Below are positions 1 to 7,828 of a DNA stretch of 7,828 nucleotides, piece after piece. Where the stretch lies: assembly GCA_002699725.1 (NCBI GenBank), contig PACE01000008.1:28050-35877 (forward strand). Reading direction: 5' to 3'. Numbering within the stretch: the first letter of the stretch is position 1; the number at the start of each line of letters is the position of its first letter. Source of the DNA: Acidimicrobiaceae bacterium. Its GTDB lineage: Bacteria > Actinomycetota > Acidimicrobiia > Acidimicrobiales > MedAcidi-G1. The translations under genes and the position numbers were made by a program. The notes under the pieces were generated by a model that did not search any database, was not told the origin of the DNA, and saw only the letters and a program-made list of their open reading frames with translations.

Positions 1-1121
1 AGTCGCCCTGTCTCCCAACCGAGCAGCCGCTGCGCGCTTCGGCAGGCGAATCGGTCGGTCATGCCACCCACGTAGTTCACGATGGCCTTGTTGCGGTCAT
101 CGGCCTCGCTCACGTCGTCCGGCAGGTCACCCGGGGTTTCCAGCAGGTGCTCGACAAGCGCCTGGAGCATGTCGATGACCAATGTTCCCTGGCGGACCGA
201 GTCTGGCCGGAGGTAGATCCGCTCGTAGTCGAACTTGCGGAACGCCGCCAGTGAATCGGCCGTCTCGTGGTCCATGCCAACGATGCCTGTGGCCGCCGTC
301 TTTTGGACTACGGCATCGATGAAGGCCCCGAGCTGCTCGCGACGGGTGGCCCCACAGCGGGACCTCACTACCTTCGGCAACAGGTCCGCTGGGACCACGC
401 CGGCATGGACGGCGTCCTCGAAGTCGTGGCAGACGTATGCGATGCGGTCGGCCCAGCTCACGATCTCGCCTTCGGGGGTCGACGGTGCCGGCCGTGACCA
501 GGAGTGGTTGCGGATGCCGTCCGCGGTCTCCGCGCACAGGTTCAGTGGAGCGAGGGTGACGTCGGCGCCCCACTGGGCGTGGTTATAGCCACCGTCCACA
601 TACGGGCTGAGGGCGTCCTCGCTGGCGTGTCCGCCGGGCCCGTGTCCACAGTCGTGCCCGAGCGCGATGGCCTCGGTGAGCGCCACGTTCAGGCCGAGCC
701 CGGTGGCGATGGCCCTGGCCACCTGGGTCACCTCGAGGGCGTGGGTGAGCCGGGTGCGTTGGTGGTCTTCAGGGAAGACGAACACCTGGGTCTTGCCGGC
801 CAATCGCCGGAACGCCGTGCTGTGCAGAATGCGGTCCCGGTCCCGCTCGAAGCAGGTGCGGAGAGGGTCGGGCGGTTCGACGAGGAGCCGGTCTCCTGCA
901 CCGGTCTCCGGCGTGGCCGCTGGGTTGGAGACCGGAACTCCACCCGACTCGCGCTCCTTCCGTCCGACCACCTCACAGGGCTCGATGGTCGCCGAACTGT
1001 CGGCGTGTGCGGTGCGAACCGAGGCTGATCGGCGACCCTGGGCGCTGGATTCCGTGCCAGCCACGTGTCCGGCCATCGTCGAGGCCCAGACTTGGTCGCG
1101 GGCGGGTTGTTCGGCTGCCAT
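1..1121 (-). CDS. dgt: dGTPase-family HD-domain triphosphohydrolase (3' end off the window)
   Basis: My reading of the minus strand gives an open frame of 373 codons from ATG at 1121 to the window edge, with no stop. Dgt enzymes cleave dGTP to deoxyguanosine and triphosphate and help set dNTP pools in the cytoplasm. The family core is clear: RDRDRILHSTAFRRLAGKTQ (about residues 93-112), RTRLTHALEV with metal ligand H127, GHDCGHGPGGH with H156/D157, and WADRIAYVCHDFEDA with D225. A family-like GGMTDRF lies near residues 352-358, so little of the C-terminus is probably missing. The start at 1121 is favoured because TAGGGT lies 7 bases upstream; ATG 1076 (residue 16) is the alternative. The first 90 residues are poorly conserved, and about 24 residues (61-84) look inserted between GRKERES and the core. 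Substrate specificity cannot be read from sequence, because this family also contains enzymes acting on other dNTPs. Confidence 0.88.
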   Translation of the reverse strand, partial: MAAEQPARDQVWASTMAGHVAGTESSAQGRRSASVRTAHADSSATIEPCEVVGRKERESGGVPVSNPAATPETGAGDRLLVEPPDPLRTCFERDRDRILHSTAFRRLAGKTQVFVFPEDHQRTRLTHALEVTQVARAIATGLGLNVALTEAIALGHDCGHGPGGHASEDALSPYVDGGYNHAQWGADVTLAPLNLCAETADGIRNHSWSRPAPSTPEGEIVSWADRIAYVCHDFEDAVHAGVVPADLLPKVVRSRCGATRREQLGAFIDAVVQKTAATGIVGMDHETADSLAAFRKFDYERIYLRPDSVRQGTLVIDMLQALVEHLLETPGDLPDDVSEADDRNKAIVNYVGGMTDRFACRSAQRLLGWETGR

Positions 1122-1128
1122 CCGGGCC

Positions 1129-1134
1129 ACCCTA
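1129..1134 (-). promoter_or_regulatory. -10 element of dgt, leaderless type
   Basis: On the minus strand TAGGGT ends 7 bases before the dgt ATG at 1121. It fits the actinobacterial TANNNT -10 consensus and would place transcription start at or next to the start codon. The same GGGTGG bases could be read as a weak Shine-Dalgarno, but an identical TAGGGT at the same distance from murJ favours the promoter reading. No convincing -35 was seen. Confidence 0.55.
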
Positions 1135-1145
1135 CGGCCCGTCGG

Positions 1146-2448
<1,303 letters not shown>

Positions 2449-2449
<1 letters not shown>

Positions 2450-3552
2450 TGGCCCGGACAATCGTCGTCAAGGTCGGGACCTCGTCGATCACCGACGACG
2501 AGGGAGTCATCGACCGCGCCCTCGTGGCCAAACTCTGCGACGAGGTCGCCGTCCTGCACGGCGACGGTCATCGGGTCGTCGTGGTCACGTCGGGCGCCAT
2601 CGCCGCCGGCCTCCCGGCCCTGGGCATGGGGGGCAACCAGCGTCCTCGTGACTCCGTCACCCTTCAGGCGGTGTCCGCCGTGGGTCAGGGCAACCTCATC
2701 GGCACGTACCAGGAGGCGCTGGGCCACCACGGCCTGGTCGCCGGACAGGTGCTACTGGCACCGCTGGACTTCTTCGTACGGGCCCAGTACCTGCACGCCA
2801 GGGGAACCCTCACCCGCCTCCTCGAGCTCGGCGTGGTGCCGGTCGTCAACGAGAACGACGCCATCGCCGACGACGAGATCCGCTTCGGCGACAACGACCG
2901 CATCGCCGCTCTCGTTGCCCACCTCGTCGAAGCCGACCTGCTGGTGCTCCTGACCGACACGCCCGGCCTGTTCACTGCCGATCCACGGCTCGATGCCGGC
3001 GCCTCGCTCATCGAGGAGATCATCGAGATCGACCACGAACTCGAAGGGCTGGCCGGCGGGACGGGATCGAAACGGGGGAGTGGCGGCATGGCCTCGAAGC
3101 TGGCCGCCGCCAAGATCGCGGCATGGTCCGGGGTGTCATCGGTGATCGCCGACGCGGGCCGCCAGGGCGTGGTCATCGACGCCGTGGCCGGGAAGCCCGG
3201 TGTCGGAACGGTCGTCCGGGCCCGTCAGGGACGCCTCGGCGCCCGTCGCCTCTGGATCGCCTTCGCCGTCGGCTCGTCCGGCCAGGTCGCCGTGGATGCC
3301 GGAGCCCGTCGTGCCCTCGAGGAACGACGCGTCTCGCTCCTCCCGGCCGGTGTGACCGGCGTGGACGGCAAGTTCGAGGCCGGTGTCGCCGTCGAGGTCG
3401 TCGACTCGGACGGTGCCGTCTTCGCCAAGGGCCTCGTCCGGCACGACGCCGAGCAGTTGCGGGCCATCCTGGGCTGCAGGACCGGCGAACTCCCCGAGGG
3501 CGTCCCCCACGAGGTCATCCACGCCGACGACCTCGTCGTCCTCCCGAGCTAA
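2449..3552 (+). CDS. proB: Glutamate 5-kinase
   Basis: ProB phosphorylates L-glutamate with ATP to gamma-glutamyl phosphate, the first and usually proline-inhibited step of proline synthesis. The 367-residue protein matches the length of E. coli ProB. The amino-acid kinase domain (about 1-255) shows IVVKVGTSS with K8, VVTSGAIAAG (45-54), the substrate-binding stretch NENDAIADDEIRFGDND (134-150), LLTDTPGLFTADPR (167-180) and SGGMASKL (211-218). A C-terminal PUA domain (about 275-365) includes VDAGARRALEE and SLLPAGVTGV. The reading frame is open far upstream through obg, but ATG 2449 is the only standard start before the conserved N-terminus. It sits just after the obg/mini-ORF junction, with GGGGG at 2435-2439 as a weak ribosome binding site and no -10 hexamer, which suggests expression from the obg promoter. 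Its stop overlaps the convergent murJ stop. Its usual partner proA is on the far side of murJ. Confidence 0.97.
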
Positions 3553-5168
3553 CGCCAGAGCCGACGGCGGATGGGGCCGAGGATCAGGTGGGCCTCGGGA
3601 ACGTCCAAGCGGAACGAGGCCGCCACGTAGACGAGGCCCGACACACCGAGGGCCAATGGGGCGCCGAACACGGCCGGGAGCCCTCCGACCACGATCTTGG
3701 CGGCGGCTCCCACGACGAAGGCCAGGGCCGCCGGCACAGCCAGTGACCCGAGGACGCCGGCGGGGGAGTGCAGGCCGGGGGCCGCAGACCGCGCCCGACC
3801 GGCGAGCATGCCCAACTCGACCCAGGCTGCGACCGCCGAGCCGAGGGCCAGACCGACGGCTCCGAGGTGCGGGGCCAGTCCGTCGGTTATGCCTCCTGTG
3901 CCGAACGAGCCGTCGAGCACGTGGACCTCGTCGAACTGGAACATGAGGACCAGGCCCACCACGGCGGCAACGGCGACACGGATCCCGGCGACGCGCGCTG
4001 GACCGGCTGTGTCGCCGACCGAGTGGCAGGTGCCCTGGAGTACCCGAGAGACCGAGGTGGCGGGCAGCCCCAGGGAGTAGGCGGCCAGCACCAGCCAGAC
4101 CACCCGGGCATCGTCGGCGTCGAACGCCCCCCACCCGAACAGCGCCTCGACGACGAGTTCGCCGACTGCCACGTAGACCACGCCACTGAAGAGCGTGAAG
4201 AAGGCCGTCCGCCGCAAGGCGTCGGTAGCCCGCGAGGCCAGCACGGACGGGTCGACAGCCCGCGACATCTCCGGAAGCTCGGCGGCCGCAACGCTCATGG
4301 CAAAGAGGCTCAACGGCAGCAGGTAGAGCGCCTGGGCCGACATCAGGGCGGCGACCGCACCGGTGGCGAGCAGCGAGGCCAGGATCAGGTCGACGTAGCC
4401 CGAGACCTGCACCACGCCCCGCCCCATTGCCGCCGGCACGAAGCGGCGCCGCACCTCGACGACGCCCGGATCTGAGTAGGCGAGGCTGGGCCGCAGGTCG
4501 GGGGCCAGGCGGCGCACTGCCACGGCCTGAACCGCGAACTGCAGGAAGCCGCCGATGACCAGCCCCCAGGCCAGCGCCCGGGCAGCTCCCGTCGGATCCC
4601 AGTCGCCGACGAGCGCTGCCGCCAACACCACGATCTGGGCGGCGTTCCAGAGCACCGGCGCCACGTACGGCAGGAAGAACCGACGGTGGCTGTTGAGTAC
4701 CCCGAGGCACCACGCCGACAGCACCAGGAAGCCGACACCCGCCGTGGTGACCCGGATCAGGTCGACGGTCAACTCGTGGCGGGCCCCGTCGAAGCCGGGG
4801 GCCAGCAGGGAGGTAAGTGGCCGGGCGAAGATGATCCCGAACAGCGCCAGACCGCCGGACAGCACCGCCATGAGCCCCGCCACGGCGCCTGCGACCTTCC
4901 CGGCCTCCTCGTCCCGTCCCTCGCCCAACAGCCGTGAGTAGACGGGGATGAACGACGCCGACAGCGAGCCCTCGCCCAGCAGGTTCTGAAGCACATTGGG
5001 AATTCGCAGTGCGGCGGAAAAGGCGTCGGCGGCCGGCCCGAGAGCCAGGACCGAGCGCAGCAGGGACTCACGCAGCAGCCCGGCAAGGCGCGACCAGAGG
5101 ATGCCCGAGGCGACGGACCGGGCGCCCCGCGCAGATGCGTCGCCGTCCAGCGCGGGAGCGTCCTTCAT
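3549..5168 (-). CDS. murJ: MurJ/MviN-family lipid II flippase
   Basis: MurJ moves lipid II across the inner membrane for peptidoglycan synthesis. This 539-residue protein is slightly longer than E. coli MurJ (511) and is hydrophobic throughout, with a multi-helix pattern consistent with the usual 14 transmembrane segments. Family motifs are SRLAGLLRE (26-34), ADAFSAALRIPNVLQNLLGE (47-66), SFIPVYSRLL (72-81), LNSHRRFFLPYVAPVLWN (158-175) and LLPLSLFAMSVAAAELPEMS (283-302). R27 and R33 align by eye with E. coli R18 and R24. The positions of R52 and R270 appear to be Q61 and A280. I recall this IPN..LQNL / LLP.SLF version from several other phyla, so it is probably a subfamily and not a decayed copy. 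No C-terminal kinase-like extension is present, unlike mycobacterial MurJ. The start at 5168 has TAGGGT 7 bases upstream and no Shine-Dalgarno. It could also be a second MurJ paralogue or another MOP-family lipid exporter. Confidence 0.9.
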   Translation of the reverse strand: MKDAPALDGDASARGARSVASGILWSRLAGLLRESLLRSVLALGPAADAFSAALRIPNVLQNLLGEGSLSASFIPVYSRLLGEGRDEEAGKVAGAVAGLMAVLSGGLALFGIIFARPLTSLLAPGFDGARHELTVDLIRVTTAGVGFLVLSAWCLGVLNSHRRFFLPYVAPVLWNAAQIVVLAAALVGDWDPTGAARALAWGLVIGGFLQFAVQAVAVRRLAPDLRPSLAYSDPGVVEVRRRFVPAAMGRGVVQVSGYVDLILASLLATGAVAALMSAQALYLLPLSLFAMSVAAAELPEMSRAVDPSVLASRATDALRRTAFFTLFSGVVYVAVGELVVEALFGWGAFDADDARVVWLVLAAYSLGLPATSVSRVLQGTCHSVGDTAGPARVAGIRVAVAAVVGLVLMFQFDEVHVLDGSFGTGGITDGLAPHLGAVGLALGSAVAAWVELGMLAGRARSAAPGLHSPAGVLGSLAVPAALAFVVGAAAKIVVGGLPAVFGAPLALGVSGLVYVAASFRLDVPEAHLILGPIRRRLWR

Positions 5169-5171
5169 CCG

Positions 5172-5210
5172 GGCGACCCTAGTTGTCAGGGCGATCCCGG
5201 CAGGGTCGCC
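5172..5210. repeat. 9-bp inverted repeat in the murJ-proA divergent region (candidate operator)
   Basis: GGCGACCCT at 5172-5180 is repeated as its exact reverse complement AGGGTCGCC at 5202-5210. A 7/9 match, GGCGATCCC, lies between them at 5190-5198 and also pairs imperfectly with the right arm. The left arm covers most of the murJ -10. This could be an operator for a dimeric regulator, but the region is GC-rich and one arm is constrained by the promoter, so chance is possible. Confidence 0.3.
5176..5181 (-). promoter_or_regulatory. -10 element of murJ, leaderless type
   Basis: Minus-strand TAGGGT ends 7 bases before the murJ ATG. It is identical in sequence and spacing to the element before dgt. 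It lies inside the left arm of the inverted repeat at 5172-5210, so a protein bound there could block it. Confidence 0.55.
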
Positions 5211-5235
5211 AGGGACCCACTCACCACCCTCCCGG

Positions 5236-5241
5236 TAGCCT
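5236..5241 (+). promoter_or_regulatory. -10 element of proA, leaderless type
   Basis: TAGCCT ends 8 bases before GTG 5250. GGGACC at 5212-5217 is a weak -35 candidate with an 18-bp spacer. A possible TTG start at 5241 shares the last base of this hexamer, so it would lie upstream of the expected transcript start. This supports GTG 5250 as the real start. Confidence 0.5.
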
Positions 5242-5249
5242 TGTCTCCC

Positions 5250-6503
5250 GTGAGCGTTACTACCTCGACCATCGCCGAGCTCGGGCGCCGTGCCAGGGCA
5301 GCCGCACCGACGCTGGCGGTCACTTCGACTGACCAGAAGAACGCAGCGCTTGGCGCCGCCGCCGACCGGATCCTCGTCGACGGCGACCGGATCCTCGAAG
5401 GCAACGAGGTGGACCTGGTGCGCGGCGAGATCGAGGGCATCTCGGCCAACCTGCTCGACCGCCTGCGCCTCGACGGGTCCCGCCTCGAGGGCATGGCCTC
5501 CGGGCTACGCCAGGTGGCCGAACTGCCGGACCCGGTGGGGGAGGTCACTGCCGCCTGGGACCGCCCCAACGGCCTCCACATCTCAAAGGTTCGGGTCCCG
5601 CTGGGCGTCGTGGCGATCATCTACGAGATGCGCCCCAACGTCACCACCGACGCCTTCGGCCTGTGCCTCAAGTCCGGCAACGTGGCGTTCCTGCGGGGCT
5701 CCTCGGCCGCCCTCGAGTCGAACCGGGCCATCGCAGCCTCGATTCGTGCCGCCGTCGCCGGGACTGGCCTCCCCGCCGACGCCCTCGTCCTCGTTGAGGA
5801 TGTCAGCCGCGAGGCCGCCGTCGAGTTCATGCAATTGCGCGAGAGCATCGACTGCCTGATCCCGCGCGGCGGACCCTCGCTGATCCGCTCCATCCTCGAC
5901 AACGCCACGGTGCCCTACGTGATCGACGGTGATGGCAACTGCCACGTCTACGTGGATGCCTCCGCTGACCTCGACATGGCGGTGTCGATCCTCCACAACG
6001 CCAAGACTCACCGTCCGTCGGTGTGCAACGCCGCCGAGAGCCTCGTGGTCCACGCCGACGTGGCCGACGAGTTCCTGCCGCTGGCCCTGGCTGCTCTCGA
6101 TGGCGTCGAGTTCGTGGGCGACGGCCGCTCGCGCCTCATCACCCCGTCGATCGGCGTGGCCGACGACGACGACTTTGCCACCGAGTTTCTTGACCTCAAG
6201 ATCTCTGTGCGGGTGGTCAACAACCTCGACGAGGCCATCGAGCACATCAACCAGGCCGGCAGCGGGCACTCCGAGGCAATCGTCACGAGCGACGAGGCAG
6301 CCGCCCATCGGTTCTGCAACGAGGTTGACGCCGCAGCGGTCCTCGTCAACGCCTCCACCCGATTCGTCGACGGTGAGGAGTTCGGCTTCGGGGCCGAGAT
6401 CGGCATCAGCACCCAGAAGCTCCACGCCCGCGGTCCCATGGGTCTCCCGCAGTTGACCACCGAGAAGTACGTGGTCCGCGGCGACGGCCAGATCCGGGCC
6501 TGA
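5250..6503 (+). CDS. proA: Gamma-glutamyl phosphate reductase
   Basis: ProA reduces gamma-glutamyl phosphate with NADPH to glutamate semialdehyde, the second step of proline synthesis, taking the labile product of ProB. From GTG 5250 the protein is 417 residues, the usual family length. Clear motifs are GLRQVAELPDPVG (85-97), VPLGVVAIIYEMRPNVTTDA (116-135), LKSGNVAFLRGSSAALESN (140-158), the catalytic segment KTHRPSVCNAAESLVVH with C259, AGSGHSEAI (336-344) where YGSGHTEAI is more usual, and EIGISTQKLHARGPMGL (383-399). TTG 5241 is in frame but overlaps the predicted -10. The gene is a separate unit, divergent from murJ and about 1.7 kb from proB, so the proline pair is not in one operon. A 71-bp gap with its own promoter separates it from the AAA+ gene. 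Confidence 0.96.
   Translation: MSVTTSTIAELGRRARAAAPTLAVTSTDQKNAALGAAADRILVDGDRILEGNEVDLVRGEIEGISANLLDRLRLDGSRLEGMASGLRQVAELPDPVGEVTAAWDRPNGLHISKVRVPLGVVAIIYEMRPNVTTDAFGLCLKSGNVAFLRGSSAALESNRAIAASIRAAVAGTGLPADALVLVEDVSREAAVEFMQLRESIDCLIPRGGPSLIRSILDNATVPYVIDGDGNCHVYVDASADLDMAVSILHNAKTHRPSVCNAAESLVVHADVADEFLPLALAALDGVEFVGDGRSRLITPSIGVADDDDFATEFLDLKISVRVVNNLDEAIEHINQAGSGHSEAIVTSDEAAAHRFCNEVDAAAVLVNASTRFVDGEEFGFGAEIGISTQKLHARGPMGLPQLTTEKYVVRGDGQIRA
5363..5397 (+). repeat. 14-bp direct repeat inside proA
   Basis: CGACCGGATCCTCG occurs at 5363-5376 and again at 5384-5397, a 21-base period that encodes DRIL-VDG-DRIL. Compared by eye with typical ProA proteins the segment is not longer than normal, so it is a local sequence likeness and not an inserted repeat unit. 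Confidence 0.4.
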
Positions 6504-6513
6504 GCCGGCGCAA

Positions 6514-6529
6514 CCGGACGAGACTCCGG
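6514..6529 (+). terminator. Short hairpin after proA, possible weak terminator
   Basis: CCGGA (6514-6518) and TCCGG (6525-6529) form a perfect 5-bp stem with a 6-base loop, 11 bases past the proA stop. An outer pairing of CCGGCG (6505-6510) with CGCCGG (6545-6550) is also possible. There is no T-run, so it is not a classical intrinsic terminator. In such GC-rich DNA a short stem can arise by chance. Confidence 0.2.
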
Positions 6530-6561
6530 ATCCCGACTGCGGCCCGCCGGTTACCGGTCGG

Positions 6562-6567
6562 TACGAT
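6562..6567 (+). promoter_or_regulatory. -10 element of the AAA+ ATPase gene, leaderless type
   Basis: TACGAT ends 7 bases before ATG 6575. No Shine-Dalgarno precedes the ATG and no good -35 was found. It is the most AT-rich spot in the gap after proA and implies that the AAA+/VWA pair is a separate transcription unit. Confidence 0.5.
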
Positions 6568-6574
6568 TACTCCC

Positions 6575-7462
6575 ATGTCCCACCGTTTCGAAGACGTCGC
6601 GTCCGTTCGCACCATGTTGGCCGAGGCCAAGTATTTGGCCGACGAGGGGATCGCCGGCATCGTCTACCTGGCCGACCGCCTTGGTAAGCCGATCATCGTC
6701 GAGGGCCCGGCCGGCACCGGCAAGACCGAACTTGCCAAGTGCGTCGCTGAAGTCACCGGCGCCCGCCTGATCCGCCTCCAGTGCTACGAGGGCCTCGACG
6801 AGTCCAAGGCCCTCTACGAATGGAACTACAAGAAGCAACTCCTGCGCATCCAGACCGAGGCTGACAGCGACTGGTCCGAGATCGAGGACGACCTTTTCTC
6901 CGAGGAGTTCCTCCTCGCCCGCCCCCTGCTCGAGGCCATTCGGGCCGAGGATCCCGTCGTGCTGCTGGTGGACGAGGTCGACCGGCTCGAGATCGAGACC
7001 GAGGCCCTGTTGCTCGAGATCCTCTCCGAGTACCAGGTGTCGATCCCAGAACTGGGGACGGTCGTCGCCACCCAGGTGCCGCTGGTGTTCCTCACCTCGA
7101 ACGCCACCCGCGAACTCTCCGAGGCCCTCAAGCGGCGCTGCCTCTACCTCTACATCGACTACCCGGACCTCGAGCGCGAGCGCCAGATCGTCGAATCCAA
7201 GGTCGAGGGCATCAATGAGAACCTGGCCGACCAGGTCGCCCGCATCGTCCGGTCGGTCCGGCAACTCGACCTCAAGAAGCACCCCTCGGTCTCCGAAACG
7301 CTCGACTGGGCCCGCACGCTCGTCCTGCTCGGCATCGACAAGGTCGATGACCAGACGGCCACAGAGACGGTGAACATCCTGCTCAAGTACCGCACCGACA
7401 TCGACAAGGCCGTCAAGGAGTTCGCCGACAACCCGGACGAGCTGGTCCCCGAAGGGGTTTGA
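6575..7462 (+). CDS. MoxR/CoxD-like AAA+ ATPase
   Basis: This 295-residue protein is a single AAA+ module of the MoxR group. It has Walker A GPAGTGKT (44-51), Walker B VVLLVDEVD (128-136), sensor 1 LTSN (173-176), a likely arginine finger in ALKRRC (R187/R188) and a sensor-2 region PSVSETLDWAR (237-247). The stretch CYEGLDESKALYEWNYKKQ (70-88) resembles, from memory, CoxD-type ATPases. These pair with CoxE-type VWA proteins and, in CO dehydrogenase clusters, help mature the molybdenum-copper active site. The next gene is such a VWA partner, 28 bp downstream. No CO dehydrogenase or other molybdenum-enzyme gene is in the window, so the client is unknown. Many such pairs in actinobacteria lie apart from any obvious target. 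The start is supported by TACGAT 7 bases upstream. Confidence 0.9.
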   Translation: MSHRFEDVASVRTMLAEAKYLADEGIAGIVYLADRLGKPIIVEGPAGTGKTELAKCVAEVTGARLIRLQCYEGLDESKALYEWNYKKQLLRIQTEADSDWSEIEDDLFSEEFLLARPLLEAIRAEDPVVLLVDEVDRLEIETEALLLEILSEYQVSIPELGTVVATQVPLVFLTSNATRELSEALKRRCLYLYIDYPDLERERQIVESKVEGINENLADQVARIVRSVRQLDLKKHPSVSETLDWARTLVLLGIDKVDDQTATETVNILLKYRTDIDKAVKEFADNPDELVPEGV

Positions 7463-7479
7463 GCGCCCGGCTCGACGTC

Positions 7480-7483
7480 GGAG
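7480..7483 (+). promoter_or_regulatory. Ribosome binding site of the VWA gene
   Basis: GGAG lies 7 bases before GTG 7491, a standard spacing. It selects GTG as the start and contrasts with the unit-leading genes in this window, which have no such site. It is consistent with the VWA gene being translated from within an operon mRNA. Confidence 0.6.
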
Positions 7484-7490
7484 TCATACC

Positions 7491-7828
7491 GTGAGCCTCG
7501 CCGAACCTACGACCCACGAGGGCGAGAAGCCGCTCCTCGACCTGTTGAGCGACTTCATCGTCGAACTCCGCAAGGCTGGCCTCCCGGTCAGCCTGACGGA
7601 GAACCTCGACGCCATGGAGGCGGTCACCCACATTCCGATCGAGGACCGGGAGGCCTTCAAGTACGCCCTCGGGGCGACGCTGGTCAAGAACCACGCCCAC
7701 TGGAAGGCCTTTGAGGTCGTCTTCGAGGTCTACTTCTCGCTGCGGGGCCCCGAGTACGACGTGATCAGGGAGGGCGACGACGCCGTCCCCGGCGAGGACG
7801 GCGAGTTGGCCCCCGGCGAGGGGCAGCA
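7491..7828 (+). CDS. CoxE-like VWA-family protein, N-terminal part only
   Basis: The frame is open from GTG 7491 to the right edge, giving 112 codons plus two bases of a cut codon. The N-terminus, LLDLLSDFIVELRKAGLPVS followed by LTENLDAMEAV and later REAFKYALGATLVKNHAHWKAFEVVFEVYF, matches the helical region that precedes the VWA domain in CoxE-like proteins. The visible part ends in an acidic, glycine- and proline-rich linker (PGEDGELAPGEG). The VWA domain and its MIDAS metal site would lie beyond the window, so the assignment rests on the N-terminus and on the AAA+ neighbour. The pair probably acts as a chaperone-like complex in which the VWA protein recruits the client to the ATPase. A GGAG site fixes the start. 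Confidence 0.75.
   Translation, partial: MSLAEPTTHEGEKPLLDLLSDFIVELRKAGLPVSLTENLDAMEAVTHIPIEDREAFKYALGATLVKNHAHWKAFEVVFEVYFSLRGPEYDVIREGDDAVPGEDGELAPGEGQ

Noticed and set aside
504..1028. Plus-strand open frames of 174 and 164 codons opposite dgt
   Set aside because: The minus strand here encodes the conserved HD motifs of Dgt, and the plus-strand frames show no domain or family pattern.
3136..4713. A 525-codon open frame on the minus strand across the proB-murJ junction
   Set aside because: It overlaps real proB and murJ coding in other frames, is rich in R, G, P and A with no family motifs, and is a typical by-product of high-GC codon bias.
5241..5249. TTG at 5241 as the proA start
   Set aside because: It overlaps the last base of the predicted -10 hexamer, adds three unconserved residues, and has no ribosome binding site. 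GTG 5250 fits better.
5363..5397. The DRIL-VDG-DRIL repeat in ProA as a new tandem duplication
   Set aside because: Typical ProA proteins have the same number of residues in this helix, so nothing has been inserted. The likeness is probably coincidental codon use.
5583..6425. A 280-codon minus-strand open frame opposite proA
   Set aside because: It is an antisense shadow of the proA codon pattern, rich in V, D, G, H and E, with no recognisable motif.

Overview
This is a GC-rich, densely coded bacterial chromosomal segment. It most likely comes from an actinobacterium, probably of the Acidimicrobiia type. That placement is an inference from base composition, protein character and promoter style; no marker gene in the window settles the lineage. 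There are no rRNA or tRNA genes, CRISPR arrays, insertion sequences or phage genes. Apart from the short gaps described below, the whole window is coding.

Layout, left to right: (1) a dGTPase-family HD phosphohydrolase (dgt) on the minus strand, whose 3' end runs off the left edge; (2) divergent from it, the ribosome-assembly GTPase obg followed closely by proB (glutamate 5-kinase), with a possible 16-codon mini-ORF bridging the two; (3) murJ (lipid II flippase family) on the minus strand, converging on proB so tightly that the stop codons overlap; (4) divergent from murJ, proA (gamma-glutamyl phosphate reductase); (5) a MoxR/CoxD-like AAA+ ATPase followed by a CoxE-like VWA-family protein cut by the right edge.

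How the genes work together: ProB and ProA catalyse the first two steps of proline synthesis from glutamate, but here they sit in separate transcription units with the oppositely oriented murJ between them. Obg and Dgt both handle guanine nucleotides and share a 36-bp divergent promoter region. The AAA+/VWA pair is the usual chaperone-like pairing that remodels or matures a partner complex; no target is visible.

The most coherent non-coding signal is that all five genes that begin a transcription unit (dgt, obg, murJ, proA, the AAA+ gene) carry a TANNNT -10 hexamer 6-8 bases before the start codon. This is the arrangement expected for leaderless mRNAs. The two genes internal to operons, proB and the VWA gene, lack it, and the VWA gene has a GGAG ribosome binding site instead. 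Other points worth a second look are a degenerate G4 motif in Obg, a MurJ lacking two arginines that are important in the E. coli protein, an inverted repeat over the murJ promoter, and the mini-ORF before proB. I saw no clearly new multi-gene system; most of the content is conserved housekeeping.
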